From: Methanomassiliicoccus sp.
GTDB taxonomy: Archaea > Thermoplasmatota > Thermoplasmata > Methanomassiliicoccales > Methanomassiliicoccaceae
Length of the DNA stretch: 64,000 bases
Assembly: GCA_018262895.1 (NCBI GenBank)
Contig: JADFDJ010000004.1
Coordinates: 1 to 64,000 of the forward strand
Direction of reading: 5' to 3'
Shown here: piece after piece, positions 27,848 to 36,055 of the stretch
Numbering within the stretch: position 1 is the stretch's first letter
How the letters are laid out: each line of letters begins with the position of its first letter
Position numbers and translations under genes: made by a program
The notes under the pieces: model-generated
Seen by the model: only the letters and a program-made list of their open reading frames with translations
The model's database searches: none
What the model was told of the DNA's origin: nothing

Positions 27848-28624
27848 TCACAACTTAACGTACTCATCGACCAACGCTAGGTCGGAGAAGCCTATACGGT
27901 GGTACATCGGGATCCCGGCCGGTGAGGCCTCCACCAGGGCCGACCTGCACCCATTGGACAGCCCCCGCTTGACGGTCTCGTAGGTGATCCAAGCGCCGAT
28001 GCCCCTGCCGCGCTCCTCGGGAATGGTGGAGACGAAGTATACGCCGCAATCGGTGCTCTCCAGGAGAACGGAGGTGGCTACGGGCTCATCCCCCCGTTCC
28101 GCGATGAACGGTGTAAGTCGAGGCGCCGATCCGGGGTCGATGCCTGACATCAGGTGAACGAGCTCCTCCTCAAGGGATGGCGGAAGCTCGTTCCCCCGGC
28201 ACGCTGTCCTGCAGAACCTGATCAGGTCCTCGGACGAGTCCACGGACCGAACCCGCAAACCCGATGGCCGGGGCACTGGATTCAGCGATGATGCGTCCAT
28301 TGCCATGGCGGTGTTGACGGCCTCCAGGGTGTAGCCGTTCTCGGCCATTATCCCCCTGAACCTCTCAGGTTCGGCAGCGCAGCAGGCGTGGACCATGTAG
28401 GGCTGCTCATGGCGCTGGTAGAAGCACTCCAGGGTCCATAGCAGGCTGCGCGACGGTGGGCTAGATGCGTCCTTGATGAGGGCCTCGTTGAAGAAAGGAT
28501 GCGTCCCCCTCATGCTGGCCATCAGCAGATCATCGTCCTCCTCCAGGGGAGAACGGGTGACCTCGCTCAATATGCGAAGGTACTCTGCCTCGTTGCGCAG
28601 AAATCTGCCTATCAGGGGCTCCAC
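27848..28624 (-). CDS. GNAT-family N-acetyltransferase
   Basis: This encodes 258 residues with a GTG start at 28624. A GTATATAATC TATA box centred 27 nt upstream supports a leaderless mRNA. The C-terminal half is a GNAT fold: VYFVSTIPEERGRGIGAWIT supplies the acetyl-CoA pyrophosphate-binding motif (R/Q-x-x-G-x-G/A), and MYHRIGF is the conserved motif B. The N-terminal 120 residues are a degenerate second half. The substrate is unknown. A small inverted repeat, CGAAT-N4-ATTCG, overlaps the start codon (28624-28637). Confidence 0.85.
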   Translation of the reverse strand: MEPLIGRFLRNEAEYLRILSEVTRSPLEEDDDLLMASMRGTHPFFNEALIKDASSPPSRSLLWTLECFYQRHEQPYMVHACCAAEPERFRGIMAENGYTLEAVNTAMAMDASSLNPVPRPSGLRVRSVDSSEDLIRFCRTACRGNELPPSLEEELVHLMSGIDPGSAPRLTPFIAERGDEPVATSVLLESTDCGVYFVSTIPEERGRGIGAWITYETVKRGLSNGCRSALVEASPAGIPMYHRIGFSDLALVDEYVKL

Positions 28625-28641
28625 GAATTATTATTCGAGGT

Positions 28642-28659
28642 AAATGATTATATACATTG
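28642..28659 (-). promoter_or_regulatory. TATA box of the GNAT gene
   Basis: The minus strand reads CAATGTATATAATCA, centred about 27 nt from the GTG at 28624, the spacing expected when transcription starts on the initiation codon. Confidence 0.5.
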
Positions 28660-28857
28660 CTCATCGACCGATAAGGGATGTTTGATGCGTTCCCTGCTCG
28701 CCCATCACCGGACCGCCAAGGTAGATCTGCCCCTTCCCCTGGTTTCTGAGGCTGGACCTTTCATGAGGTGTGGTCCTAGCCCCGACCAAATCGTTCATGA
28801 GCCAACGGCCATAGGATTATGAAGGAGATGCACTTACTGTTCCTTGGTGGCCATAAG

Positions 28858-29403
28858 ATGACCCTGTGGAAGACATTGCCTGTTGGTAGGGACCCTCCAA
28901 ACATCGTGAACGTCATCATCGAGACCCCTAAGGGAAGCAAGAACAAGTGCGAGGTATCGAAGAACTACAGGGCCATAGTCCTTGACCGTGTCCTCCACTC
29001 CAGCGTCGTCTTTCCCCTGGAGTATGGCATGATCCCCCAGACATACTACGAGGATGGTGACGCCCTCGACGCCATGGTCATCATCTCCGAGCCCACCTTC
29101 CCAGGATGCGTCATCGAGGCCCGTCCCATAGGTCTGCTGCGGATGCGTGACGAGAACGGCGCGGACGACAAGGTGCTGTGCGCTGCCATCAAGGACCCCC
29201 GTAACCGTGAGTATCATGACCTATACGATCTGCCGAGGCACTACCTCGAGGAGTACGCCGAGTTCTTCCGCACCTACAAACACCTGGAGGAGGGGAAGAA
29301 CACGGAGATACTGGGCTGGGAGGACAAGAGGGCAGGTCTGGAGTGCGTCAGGGGCGGAATAGACCTGTTCGAGAAGACCTTCGGGACTATCCCCAAGAGG
29401 TGA
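28858..29403 (+). CDS. ppa: inorganic pyrophosphatase (class A)
   Basis: This encodes 181 residues from the ATG at 28858 (MTLWKTLPVGRDPPN), which matches the usual family start; frames starting at 28819 or 28828 add non-conserved residues. Signature residues are visible: KGSKNKCEV (substrate lysine), VFPLEYGMIPQTYYEDGDALDAMVI (the aspartate cluster that binds Mg2+), and DPRNREYHD near the end of the active site. The enzyme hydrolyses pyrophosphate made by biosynthesis, driving those reactions forward. It acts in the cytoplasm as an oligomer. Confidence 0.95.
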   Translation: MTLWKTLPVGRDPPNIVNVIIETPKGSKNKCEVSKNYRAIVLDRVLHSSVVFPLEYGMIPQTYYEDGDALDAMVIISEPTFPGCVIEARPIGLLRMRDENGADDKVLCAAIKDPRNREYHDLYDLPRHYLEEYAEFFRTYKHLEEGKNTEILGWEDKRAGLECVRGGIDLFEKTFGTIPKR

Positions 29404-29489
29404 TCGGGGACATCAGCTTCCGGGTGTCCTCCCATCGTTCTGCCTGCAGATTCCTCGTTCTAGTGCCATCATGCGAGGGTCCAGCATTG

Positions 29490-29978
29490 TCACAGGGGAG
29501 TTACCTTTTCCGTCTCCATCGTCGCATTGAGAATGGAATCGAACTTGATCTGGAAATGCCATCCAGACCGTTTCAGGATGTCCATGAACCCCACGCCGAC
29601 GACCTTCGTTCCACCAGGCTTGGACACCTTTCCGATGAACTGCTGCACCGCCTCCACAGAGCATCCGAACTTGGGCATGGCCAGCCCTCCCAGGACCACT
29701 ATGAGGTCCGCGTCAGATATCTCCTCACCCTTGGAGGATATGCTGTACCCGGTGCCGGCCTTCCACTCCAATGGCCGGCAATCCTTCTCCCTCGCCAGCG
29801 GTGAGAAGTAGAGGGCAAGCTCCTTGTCACGAACGGCGTATCCCAACAGCTCCGCGAAGGGGGCGCACACCGCCTCCGAACCTGCGAAGATGACGACCGC
29901 TCCCTTAGAAAGGTCGTTGGTCTCGCTCCGGAACAGTTTGGTCAAGCCGACTATGCCCTCCATCTTACCCTTCTCCAT
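29490..29978 (-). CDS. DUF2124 family protein
   Basis: This encodes 162 residues (ATG at 29978 after GGTGATC). The sequence matches the DUF2124 group of methanogen proteins: an alpha/beta fold with VVIFAGSEAVCAPFAELLGY, then ADLIVVLGGLAMPKFGCS and GGTKVVGVGFMDILK. The group is nearly confined to methanogens and has no known biochemical role; the conserved cysteine in MPKFGCS may bind a metal or cofactor. It supports a methanogen origin for this DNA. Confidence 0.8.
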   Translation of the reverse strand: MEKGKMEGIVGLTKLFRSETNDLSKGAVVIFAGSEAVCAPFAELLGYAVRDKELALYFSPLAREKDCRPLEWKAGTGYSISSKGEEISDADLIVVLGGLAMPKFGCSVEAVQQFIGKVSKPGGTKVVGVGFMDILKRSGWHFQIKFDSILNATMETEKVTPL

Positions 29979-30219
29979 CCATGATCACCGTCCACTTCTT
30001 GCTCACTGATACCGTGAATATGTTGTATAAACGATTCTGCCTTTAAGCAGCATCGCGGAGGACGTGGTCCTAGTATCCTGGTGAGCCTACGAGGCGGTGA
30101 ACGCTCGTTGCCCCCGCCGGTGGTGAAAGGTCGTTCCAGCTCCACGGCCCCTAAAACCGGTGCATGCGGGGGGGGGCGAATAGATAGTTATTTATAATTT
30201 CTCTTCATAGAGGGAAAAT
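29979..30219. other. divergent promoter region with a G9 tract
   Basis: This separates the DUF2124 gene from the DUF134 gene. A run of nine G residues (30169-30177) sits 10 bp before the TATA box of the DUF134 gene. No RNA or small ORF is apparent. Confidence 0.4.
30188..30198 (+). promoter_or_regulatory. TATA box of the DUF134 gene
   Basis: TTATTTATAAT is centred 27 nt before the ATG at 30220, implying a near-leaderless transcript, although GAGGG also precedes the ATG. Confidence 0.6.
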
Positions 30220-30729
30220 ATGAGGCCGGGACGACCACGTTGCCCTAGAAGGATCCAGTCTGAGCCGGCCGTATCGTACTTCAAGCCTCGAGGAGTGCCC
30301 CTAAAGGAGCTCGAGGTAACGTCCCTTACATTGGAGGAGCTCGAGGCCGTCAGGTTGACCGACCTGGAAGGGCTGAGCCAGGAGGATGCCGCCCACAGCA
30401 TGGGCATATCCAGGCGCGCTCTCTGGGAGGACCTCCAAAATGCCAGGAGCAAGATCGTGGACGCCCTGGTGTCGGGTAAGGCCATAGAGATCAAGGGTGG
30501 CAACTACGCCCTGGAGGGCGGCTGGAGATACACCTGCCATGAGTGCGAGAGCGAATGGGATGAGCCTGGTGACGATAACCAGCCGCCGCACTGTCCGAGC
30601 TGCGGAAGCGAAGAGGTCGGAAGGCGGTGTGGAGGGCAGGAGGTCGGCACAAAGGGATCCGCCCACAGAGGTCGGTGCCATAACGCTGAAATGGAACGGA
30701 AGCGGAGGGCAGACCATGATGAGAGGTGA
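30220..30729 (+). CDS. DUF134 helix-turn-helix protein with added zinc ribbon
   Basis: This encodes 169 residues. The N-terminal part is the DUF134 pattern ([11 protein letters not shown] then [12 protein letters not shown]), followed by a sigma-70 region-4-like helix-turn-helix ([20 protein letters not shown] with [19 protein letters not shown]). Residues about 105-130 add a zinc ribbon (CHEC...CPSC). DUF134 genes usually sit next to NifX/NifB-type domain genes, as here (30951), and probably sense or regulate Fe-S or Fe-Mo cofactor handling. The zinc-ribbon addition and the basic C-terminus are not present in most family members. Confidence 0.88.
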   Translation: MRPGRPRCPRRIQSEPAVSYFKPRGVPLKELEVTSLTLEELEAVRLTDLEGLSQEDAAHSMGISRRALWEDLQNARSKIVDALVSGKAIEIKGGNYALEGGWRYTCHECESEWDEPGDDNQPPHCPSCGSEEVGRRCGGQEVGTKGSAHRGRCHNAEMERKRRADHDER

Positions 30730-30950
30730 GAGAGCGATTATCGAGCGCTGTCCTCTAGGGTCGGCCCCATCGGCCATCCGTGGAATCGAAGCCACAGGAA
30801 TGGGACAAACTCCATGATGATAACGATGACAGAAGGAGCTGCAACGGTGATACCCTCTTGGGCTCTAACGGGCCGGGGAGAATCGATAATCCAGCATCGC
30901 AGGTCCAGCGATCGAGAGTGGACCACATAGTTTCGGAAAGAGGTAAGGAA

Positions 30951-31319
30951 ATGAAAGTAGGCATACCAAGCAACAACCCAGGTGGACTGGACGCAGGCGT
31001 TTCCGCACATTTTGGACATTGCGAGCTGTTCACAGCGGTGGAGATAGAGGATAACCAGGTCAGGTCAGTTTGGACCATAGACAACAATGGGGAGCATAAC
31101 TGCATGATCCCTGTGAAGAAGATGGCCGATGCGGGCATCGAAGCTGTCCTTATCGGAGGCATCGGCCGCCGTCCCCTGATGGAGTTCCAGAACTGTGGCA
31201 TCAAGGTCTTCGTGGGCGCCGGGGGAACCGTGAAGGATGCCCTCCAGAACTACCTCGATGGTGGACTCATGGAGGCAACCCTGCAGGACGTCTGCCGCGG
31301 CGGCGGCCACTGCCACTAA
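30951..31319 (+). CDS. NifX/NifB-type dinitrogenase cofactor-domain protein
   Basis: This encodes 122 residues from the ATG at 30951, preceded by GAGGTAAGGAA. It is a single dinitrogenase iron-molybdenum cofactor-binding domain: MKVGIPSNNPGGLDAGVSAHFGHCELFTAVEI and the closing GAGGTVKDALQNYLDGGL. The Cys/His-rich tail (CRGGGHCH) may bind metal. These proteins bind or escort Fe-S clusters. No nitrogenase genes are in the window, so a general Fe-S or metal role is likely. It probably shares a transcript with the DUF134 gene despite a 221-bp gap. Confidence 0.88.
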   Translation: MKVGIPSNNPGGLDAGVSAHFGHCELFTAVEIEDNQVRSVWTIDNNGEHNCMIPVKKMADAGIEAVLIGGIGRRPLMEFQNCGIKVFVGAGGTVKDALQNYLDGGLMEATLQDVCRGGGHCH

Positions 31320-31398
31320 GATCGATCGCGGACCCGGCTACCACATGCTATCAGAAAGGATGGACATGGGTCCGCACTTGGTGCAGTATTTTTGACCC

Positions 31399-31426
31399 GG
31401 GCTCCAGAATCTGGAGCCCCTTTTTT
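31399..31426 (+). terminator. hairpin plus T6 terminator between convergent genes
   Basis: GGGCTCCAGA and TCTGGAGCCC form a perfect stem around a minimal loop, followed directly by TTTTTT. It lies 80 bp past the NifX-like gene and 23 bp before the end of the convergent MBL gene. It resembles a bacterial intrinsic terminator, which is uncommon in archaea where U-tracts alone usually suffice. Confidence 0.7.
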
Positions 31427-31448
31427 CCATTTTCCAACAACCCGGCCT

Positions 31449-32144
31449 TCAAAGCTCTATTTCGTATATCTTGCCGGCCGCACCGATACTGACCCTCTCG
31501 ATATGGGCGGCGGATGCCTCATCCTTGCATCGTGTGCAGTGGCAGAGCACCGCCGTTAGCGAGGGGTTCTCTCGTAGCGAGCTCTCAAGGTCGGAAAGGG
31601 TGCAATCATGCAGCCCGCCAATCAGCCACTTGGGAACTCCAATAGAGGAGCCGGCCGATAGAATCGCATTCAGTCCGGGGTGGCCACAGCCTGTTAGTAT
31701 GGCAACTCCGCTCTCTCCCTTCAAGATCAGAGCCTGTTCCGGCACATCGCCGCCCAGTGGGCCGGTGGCCCAGATTTCCGGAAAAACCTCCTGGGGCGAT
31801 CTTACCTCCCTGACCGTTGCCATCCGCCGTATCTCCTTCATCAAATTCTTCGAGAAGCCGTACGGCACGATCACCTCCAGCGTCCTTTTCACCGACGGGT
31901 CCGAGAGCATCACAGGCAATCCCGTAAGGTGGTCCCAGTGGTAGTGGGACAGAACCACCAGGTCCATGTCGGAGAAGGTAAATCCCAACCGAGAGAGGTT
32001 GTCTTGCAGTATGCGAGCGTCCCAGCCACAATCAAAGAGGATGTTGCCAGCATCAGAAGAGATAACCGCCGAGAACCCCCACCCCTCCTTAAACTTTGGA
32101 AGAGCTGGTGAGTCATACGCTATGGATAATCGCCAACGAGCCAT
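31449..32144 (-). CDS. metallo-beta-lactamase fold hydrolase
   Basis: This encodes 231 residues from the ATG at 32144 (MARWRLSIAYDSPAL), set by GATGAGGTGGACC before it. The metal-binding motif HxHxDH is present as LSHYHWDHLTG, with further ligand candidates in TGCGHPGL and LCHCTRC. The overall pattern (ILFDCGWDARILQDNL, LIGGLHD) is that of the archaeal MBL subfamily annotated as related to the methanopterin enzyme beta-ribofuranosylaminobenzene 5'-phosphate synthase. Function in that pathway is unproven for this subfamily. It probably binds two zinc ions. Confidence 0.85.
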   Translation of the reverse strand: MARWRLSIAYDSPALPKFKEGWGFSAVISSDAGNILFDCGWDARILQDNLSRLGFTFSDMDLVVLSHYHWDHLTGLPVMLSDPSVKRTLEVIVPYGFSKNLMKEIRRMATVREVRSPQEVFPEIWATGPLGGDVPEQALILKGESGVAILTGCGHPGLNAILSAGSSIGVPKWLIGGLHDCTLSDLESSLRENPSLTAVLCHCTRCKDEASAAHIERVSIGAAGKIYEIEL

Positions 32145-32532
32145 CGAGGTCCACCTCATCCATATCCAGGGATGCAACATCAATTTGTCGTCCACAACAG
32201 CTAAAATAACGGAGATTAAAACCTCAGAAGGACGGGGCATTATTTTGATGATTCCTATCTATTGATCTTATCTCATCGTCTGAACCTGGTCATCCGTATT
32301 ATCCTGCGGTCTTAGGAAAAAGAGGCTAGGTCGAGGCATATGCTGGAGTTTGAACCGGCCATCCAAGACGGTCCATCCCCATTACTCTGACATTTTTGCT
32401 ACATAAAATGGGATAATCGATGATTTTCCTACATGCTTACATAAATACCCCTCAGTCCTTTCGCATCTTTTAACAAACGATCTTGTTAACAGACATGACA
32501 GAAGGTAACAGCAGGGCGATACGGAGCGATCG

Positions 32533-32919
32533 ATGCACCATCTGAACTTAACCGTGGAAGAGCTGGCGCTGGCGATAAAGAGAACGATAGATGAGTATGA
32601 GATGCCGGACGAGGTGGCCAAGGAACTAGCCCACCGTATCTTGAATTTTTTCGGCCACGGTGAACGCGTGGTCGACAACATACTCGAGCCCGTTGATAGG
32701 GACGCCTTCTACATGCTGGAGGACGCCGGGATCCTGACAACGGAGATGGAGCAGGTCACCCTCTATGATGGCAGGGAATGGCGGATCCATTACTGGTTGT
32801 TCCGCAAGGATAGGATACGTGAGCTGATCGAGGACAAGGCCGCCACCGATGAGGAATCTGACAACGACTCGGTCTATGATTCGCTAACGGATGACGTCTG
32901 GAAGCACAAGGAGCAGTGA
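32533..32919 (+). CDS. conserved archaeal protein, DUF6015-like
   Basis: This encodes 128 residues. It resembles a short Thermoplasmata family (I believe DUF6015): LTVEELALAIKRTIDEYEMP, then ILNFFGHGERVVDNILEPVDRD, MLEDAGILTTEMEQVTLYDGREWRIHYWLFRKDRI. The fold is predicted helical with a winged-helix-like C-terminal part, then an acidic tail. It has no membrane segment. The family is linked to archaeal cores but has no known role. Confidence 0.75.
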   Translation: MHHLNLTVEELALAIKRTIDEYEMPDEVAKELAHRILNFFGHGERVVDNILEPVDRDAFYMLEDAGILTTEMEQVTLYDGREWRIHYWLFRKDRIRELIEDKAATDEESDNDSVYDSLTDDVWKHKEQ

Positions 32920-33040
32920 GGGGGGACGGCAACTGCCATGCCATGCTAACGGGTCTGGCAGCAACGGATGGCCCGGCCGTATGGATATTAAAAAAAGACA
33001 TGCGCCCGCTAAAGGACGGGCGATCGATGAGCTCCTGGCC

Positions 33041-33604
33041 CTAAATGGTCGCCTTGAGCATACCGATGGACTGAAGTTCCTCCGTGATCTTCCTGACCGC
33101 AGCCTCGACATCCTTTGGTGTCCGTGCACCGGTGCACACGAGCTTGCCGGAACCGAACAGCAGCACCACCACTTTGGGCTCCTCCAGGCGGTAGACCAGG
33201 CCTGGGAACTGCTCCGGCTCGTACTCCACCCTCTCCAGACCCAGGGAGATGGCGATGGCATTTAGGTTGATGTCCTGTCCCAGGTCCGATGAGGCCACGA
33301 TGTTCTGGACTATGATCTCCGGAGAGGCAGTTATAGGAATACCGGCCTTTTTGACGTCAGATACCACTGTCTCGATGGCCTGCTTGACATTTGCCAGAGA
33401 TCTGGACCCGGTGCACACCAGCTTCCCGCTCCGGAAGAGCAGGGTCGCCGACTTCGGGTTCTTCAGTCTGTAGATCAGCCCGGGGAACTGCTCCGGCTCG
33501 TACTCCGCGCCGCTCAGGCTGAGCGCAAGCGTTCCAAGGTCAAGCTCTATGCCCAAGTTCGCGGATGCTACGATGTTCTGGATGACATATTCTGAAATGG
33601 TAAT
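33041..33604 (-). CDS. tbp: TATA-binding protein (TBP)
   Basis: This encodes about 187 residues with two pseudo-symmetric repeats, each containing ExVxNIVASxxL and EYEPEQFPGLxYRL, plus FRSGKLVCTGSRS and FGSGKLVCTGART. It is the general transcription factor that binds the TATA box and recruits TFB and RNA polymerase. The first repeat must include ITISEYVIQNIVASANL, encoded upstream of the first standard start (TTG at 33556). No ATG, GTG or TTG precedes it in frame; ATT at 33604 is the likeliest start. A TATA-like element near 33630-33637 puts the transcript start at about 33608. A homopolymer frameshift from an ATG at 33626 is the alternative. Confidence 0.9.
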   Translation of the reverse strand: MTISEYVIQNIVASANLGIELDLGTLALSLSGAEYEPEQFPGLIYRLKNPKSATLLFRSGKLVCTGSRSLANVKQAIETVVSDVKKAGIPITASPEIIVQNIVASSDLGQDINLNAIAISLGLERVEYEPEQFPGLVYRLEEPKVVVLLFGSGKLVCTGARTPKDVEAAVRKITEELQSIGMLKATI

Positions 33605-33847
33605 ACCCCGGGGGCGATAACTTCATACAATATATATGATTATAGAGGTCGCTCAACCCCCGCGGCTCGTTAAAAAGCTTGCATTTTTCGCCGGCCATAT
33701 CCGATCTCTCATCGGGCGATCGTCCAAAATATCCTTAAGATCACCATAGGGAGCATCGGGAAAAAGCAGTTGGGCAGCTATGTACATCGATACGACATAA
33801 CGTTCCCATTCGTCCAATGGGCTTGGGCAGATGATGTTTTTTTGTGA

Positions 33848-34078
33848 TCAGTTGTTGATGACCCTCTCCCCTTTGCTCAGCTCCGTGAGGTACTGCTTAG
33901 CGAGAGGGTTGGTCACCTCGACCATAAGGATTATCTTGTCGTCCTCTTCCCTGGCATCTCTCAGGAAGCCCATGACGAAGTTGTCGAACCCGAACGAGCA
34001 AACCCTTTCGGTCTTGAACCTCTTGCACCAGACCCTTGCTGCCAGATTGCTGCTTGAAGATGTTATGCGGACGAACAC
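33848..34078 (-). CDS. small conserved-looking protein
   Basis: This encodes 76 residues from GTG at 34078 (a TTG lies one codon upstream). A TTAATAAATA TATA box (34101-34110) centred 27 nt before it makes a leaderless transcript likely. The sequence begins VFVRITSSSSNLAARVW and has a mixed alpha/beta pattern ending in a charged helix (NPLAKQYLTELSKGERV). Codon use matches neighbouring genes. I recognise no family. Confidence 0.6.
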   Translation of the reverse strand: MFVRITSSSSNLAARVWCKRFKTERVCSFGFDNFVMGFLRDAREEDDKIILMVEVTNPLAKQYLTELSKGERVINN

Positions 34079-34100
34079 CAATGATACTTGGAGCTTCCAA

Positions 34101-34110
34101 TATTTATTAA
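34101..34110 (-). promoter_or_regulatory. TATA box of the 76-residue protein gene
   Basis: The minus strand reads TTAATAAATA, 27 nt (centre) from the GTG at 34078. Confidence 0.5.
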
Positions 34111-34269
34111 AATCGTTTGAATTAAAGGGAACTTTTCTACATCCCCTACTTGCGGGACCTGCTCATCCAGCTACGATAGGACTGAAGCGTCAAAGGGGCA
34201 CACCAGCATCAGGACGGACCTGATCGATCTTCTCCATAAGATGGGGTCGAGACAAAAAACGTATGATGC

Positions 34270-34476
34270 TCAAACGTCCATGATCACTTTCTCATCTTCG
34301 ACCTTGATGATCAACACCTGACGGTCGGCTGCCTTGGCCAGCAGTATGAATGGCCTTTTCAGGTTCTTTTCCATCTTAAGATCGTAAGCGGAGCCAAGAA
34401 CGGGACATTTGACCATGGCCCCGATAAGCCTGCCCGGGCCGAGATCGGCCACCCTGCCCACGATCGACCAGACCAT
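34270..34476 (-). CDS. small hypothetical protein
   Basis: This encodes 68 residues with ATG at 34476 after GAAGGTTGA. The N-terminal half (VWSIVGRVADLGPGRLIGAM) and the beta-rich C-terminal half (QVLIIKVEDEKVIMDV) suggest a small beta-barrel. There is no signal peptide. The role is unknown; the gene is single. Confidence 0.6.
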   Translation of the reverse strand: MVWSIVGRVADLGPGRLIGAMVKCPVLGSAYDLKMEKNLKRPFILLAKAADRQVLIIKVEDEKVIMDV

Positions 34477-34607
34477 AGTTCAACCTTCTTGCAGGGGTGG
34501 AGAGCGCCGATGGTTTTTATGCTCGATGTTCTTCCCCCGGTGCCCTGTTCGTTCCTCTCAATTTGAAAAGGTCAAATGGTCTCCGGTCTGGCGTTTTGAA
34601 CGCAATA

Positions 34608-35249
34608 TTATAGGCGGCTTCCCCTTCCGAACCCGCGCACGAACCACCGCTCCAGACGTTCGGCCTCCAGGCTGGAAACGAACTCGTCCACCGATCGTCG
34701 CCTAAGGTATAGGAACACCCCTATCCCCCCCACAATGCCTGAGATAAGGTTGCTGACGATGTCATTGACAGTGTCGGTGAGGCCGTGCTGCATTCCAGTC
34801 CCTAGCACGACATCAATGATGTACTCCAGGATCTCCCATATGCCCTCCAGCGTGAGGATCGCTATCGGGATGATCATAAGGTACCATATGCTGGGTATCT
34901 TGATGGATTCGGTGCGCAGGTCGAGGAGCAGGACCTCAATGGCCACCAGGGTGGAGAGCACTACCCCAGAGGTCATGTGCGTCAGCTTGTCCCACCAGAA
35001 GACGGTATAGTACCACTCCGTGACGAGCCCGAGACCGTGCAGGAGTAGGGAGAGAGCAGCTCCCAGGACTACTGGCCACGGTAACAGTATCACCTTCCTC
35101 GCTTCTAATGCCAGGGGCACGAGCATGAGGACCTGGGACAGGACCAAGGTAGAGATCCAGTAGGTCCTCCACTGGAAGATGCTGTACAGCAGCATTGACA
35201 GGAGGATCGCTTCGGTGATTATGGTGATGGCCATGGTCTGCCGCTTCAT
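34608..35249 (-). CDS. membrane protein, DUF2238/YjdF-like
   Basis: This encodes 213 residues with about six membrane helices and a charged C-terminal tail. The segments WWDKLTHMTSGVVLS and GIWEILEYIIDVVLG followed by GLTDTVNDIVSNLISGIVGG match the YjdF/DUF2238 pattern, in which conserved Asp/His/Glu residues lie in the membrane. The family is of unknown function. Its ATG overlaps the stop of the upstream membrane-protein gene (ATGA), so the two are translated together. Confidence 0.75.
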   Translation of the reverse strand: MKRQTMAITIITEAILLSMLLYSIFQWRTYWISTLVLSQVLMLVPLALEARKVILLPWPVVLGAALSLLLHGLGLVTEWYYTVFWWDKLTHMTSGVVLSTLVAIEVLLLDLRTESIKIPSIWYLMIIPIAILTLEGIWEILEYIIDVVLGTGMQHGLTDTVNDIVSNLISGIVGGIGVFLYLRRRSVDEFVSSLEAERLERWFVRGFGRGSRL

Positions 35250-35842
35250 ATCGCCCCCTCCTCGCGCTCGCTCACGCTCCCGCGAGGCTCTCCCCTCGTG
35301 GCCGCATAGTAGAAGACGAGGGTCAGGACGAGGCCAGCCAGGGCAGTGATCAGGATGTTGAGCATCAAGCCTCCGTTGCTGGGGAGCATGTCCGTACCCA
35401 ACCAGAGATCGCTGTAGTAGAAGATAGGCCCCTGGAGCGTCACCATCGACATGTACAACATGAAAGCCAGCTGCAGTGCGAAGTTGAGGTTGGTCCTAAG
35501 GTCTCCATAAAGGTCGCTGTAGGCGACGGTCACCAGGCTCAGGGAGAAGATGGCCACGCTGAAGGCGAGCCAATACCAAGGAGAGGTCAGAGGAAGGACG
35601 CCTCCTCCCTCCATGTCCACTAGGAGGCCGATGATGAAAGGGGCCGTCGCTAGAGGCAGGAGCCTGCAAACTCCTGGGATTGCCATGTCCGAGTGACGGA
35701 AGGAGGGGTAGGCCACCAGGAGCAGCCCCCACAGCGCGATACCGGCCCAGTAGATGTCCCTCCTCGAAACGGCCAGTAGGAGACCTATGGCCATCAAGGC
35801 CGCGACGATAGCTGACGATATCTTCGAGAGGGGACTTTGCAT
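35246..35842 (-). CDS. multi-pass membrane protein
   Basis: This encodes 198 residues from ATG at 35842 (MQSPLSKISSAIVAAL); a TTG three codons earlier is possible. Six membrane helices are predicted. It ends in a charged tail (GEPRGSVSEREEGAI). I recognise no family. The four-base overlap with the YjdF-like gene suggests the proteins form one membrane complex. A CTTTATAGG box lies about 30 nt upstream of the ATG. Confidence 0.7.
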   Translation of the reverse strand: MQSPLSKISSAIVAALMAIGLLLAVSRRDIYWAGIALWGLLLVAYPSFRHSDMAIPGVCRLLPLATAPFIIGLLVDMEGGGVLPLTSPWYWLAFSVAIFSLSLVTVAYSDLYGDLRTNLNFALQLAFMLYMSMVTLQGPIFYYSDLWLGTDMLPSNGGLMLNILITALAGLVLTLVFYYAATRGEPRGSVSEREEGAI

Positions 35843-36055
35843 AGATGCCAATTATTCAGTACTCCTGTCCTATAAAGATAGGTCATGAGTTCAAATTTTT
35901 CCATGGGCCACACTTCTTGCATATGGTGAATGGGGTTCAAGCAGCAACGGTGGAAGGCCATCTAGATGACAGGTTAGTGTGATCTGCTGAAAATATTACA
36001 ATCACATATGCTCGTTAAGAAAAAAGGTCCCGACATTGGACTTGAAGGCCGGACC

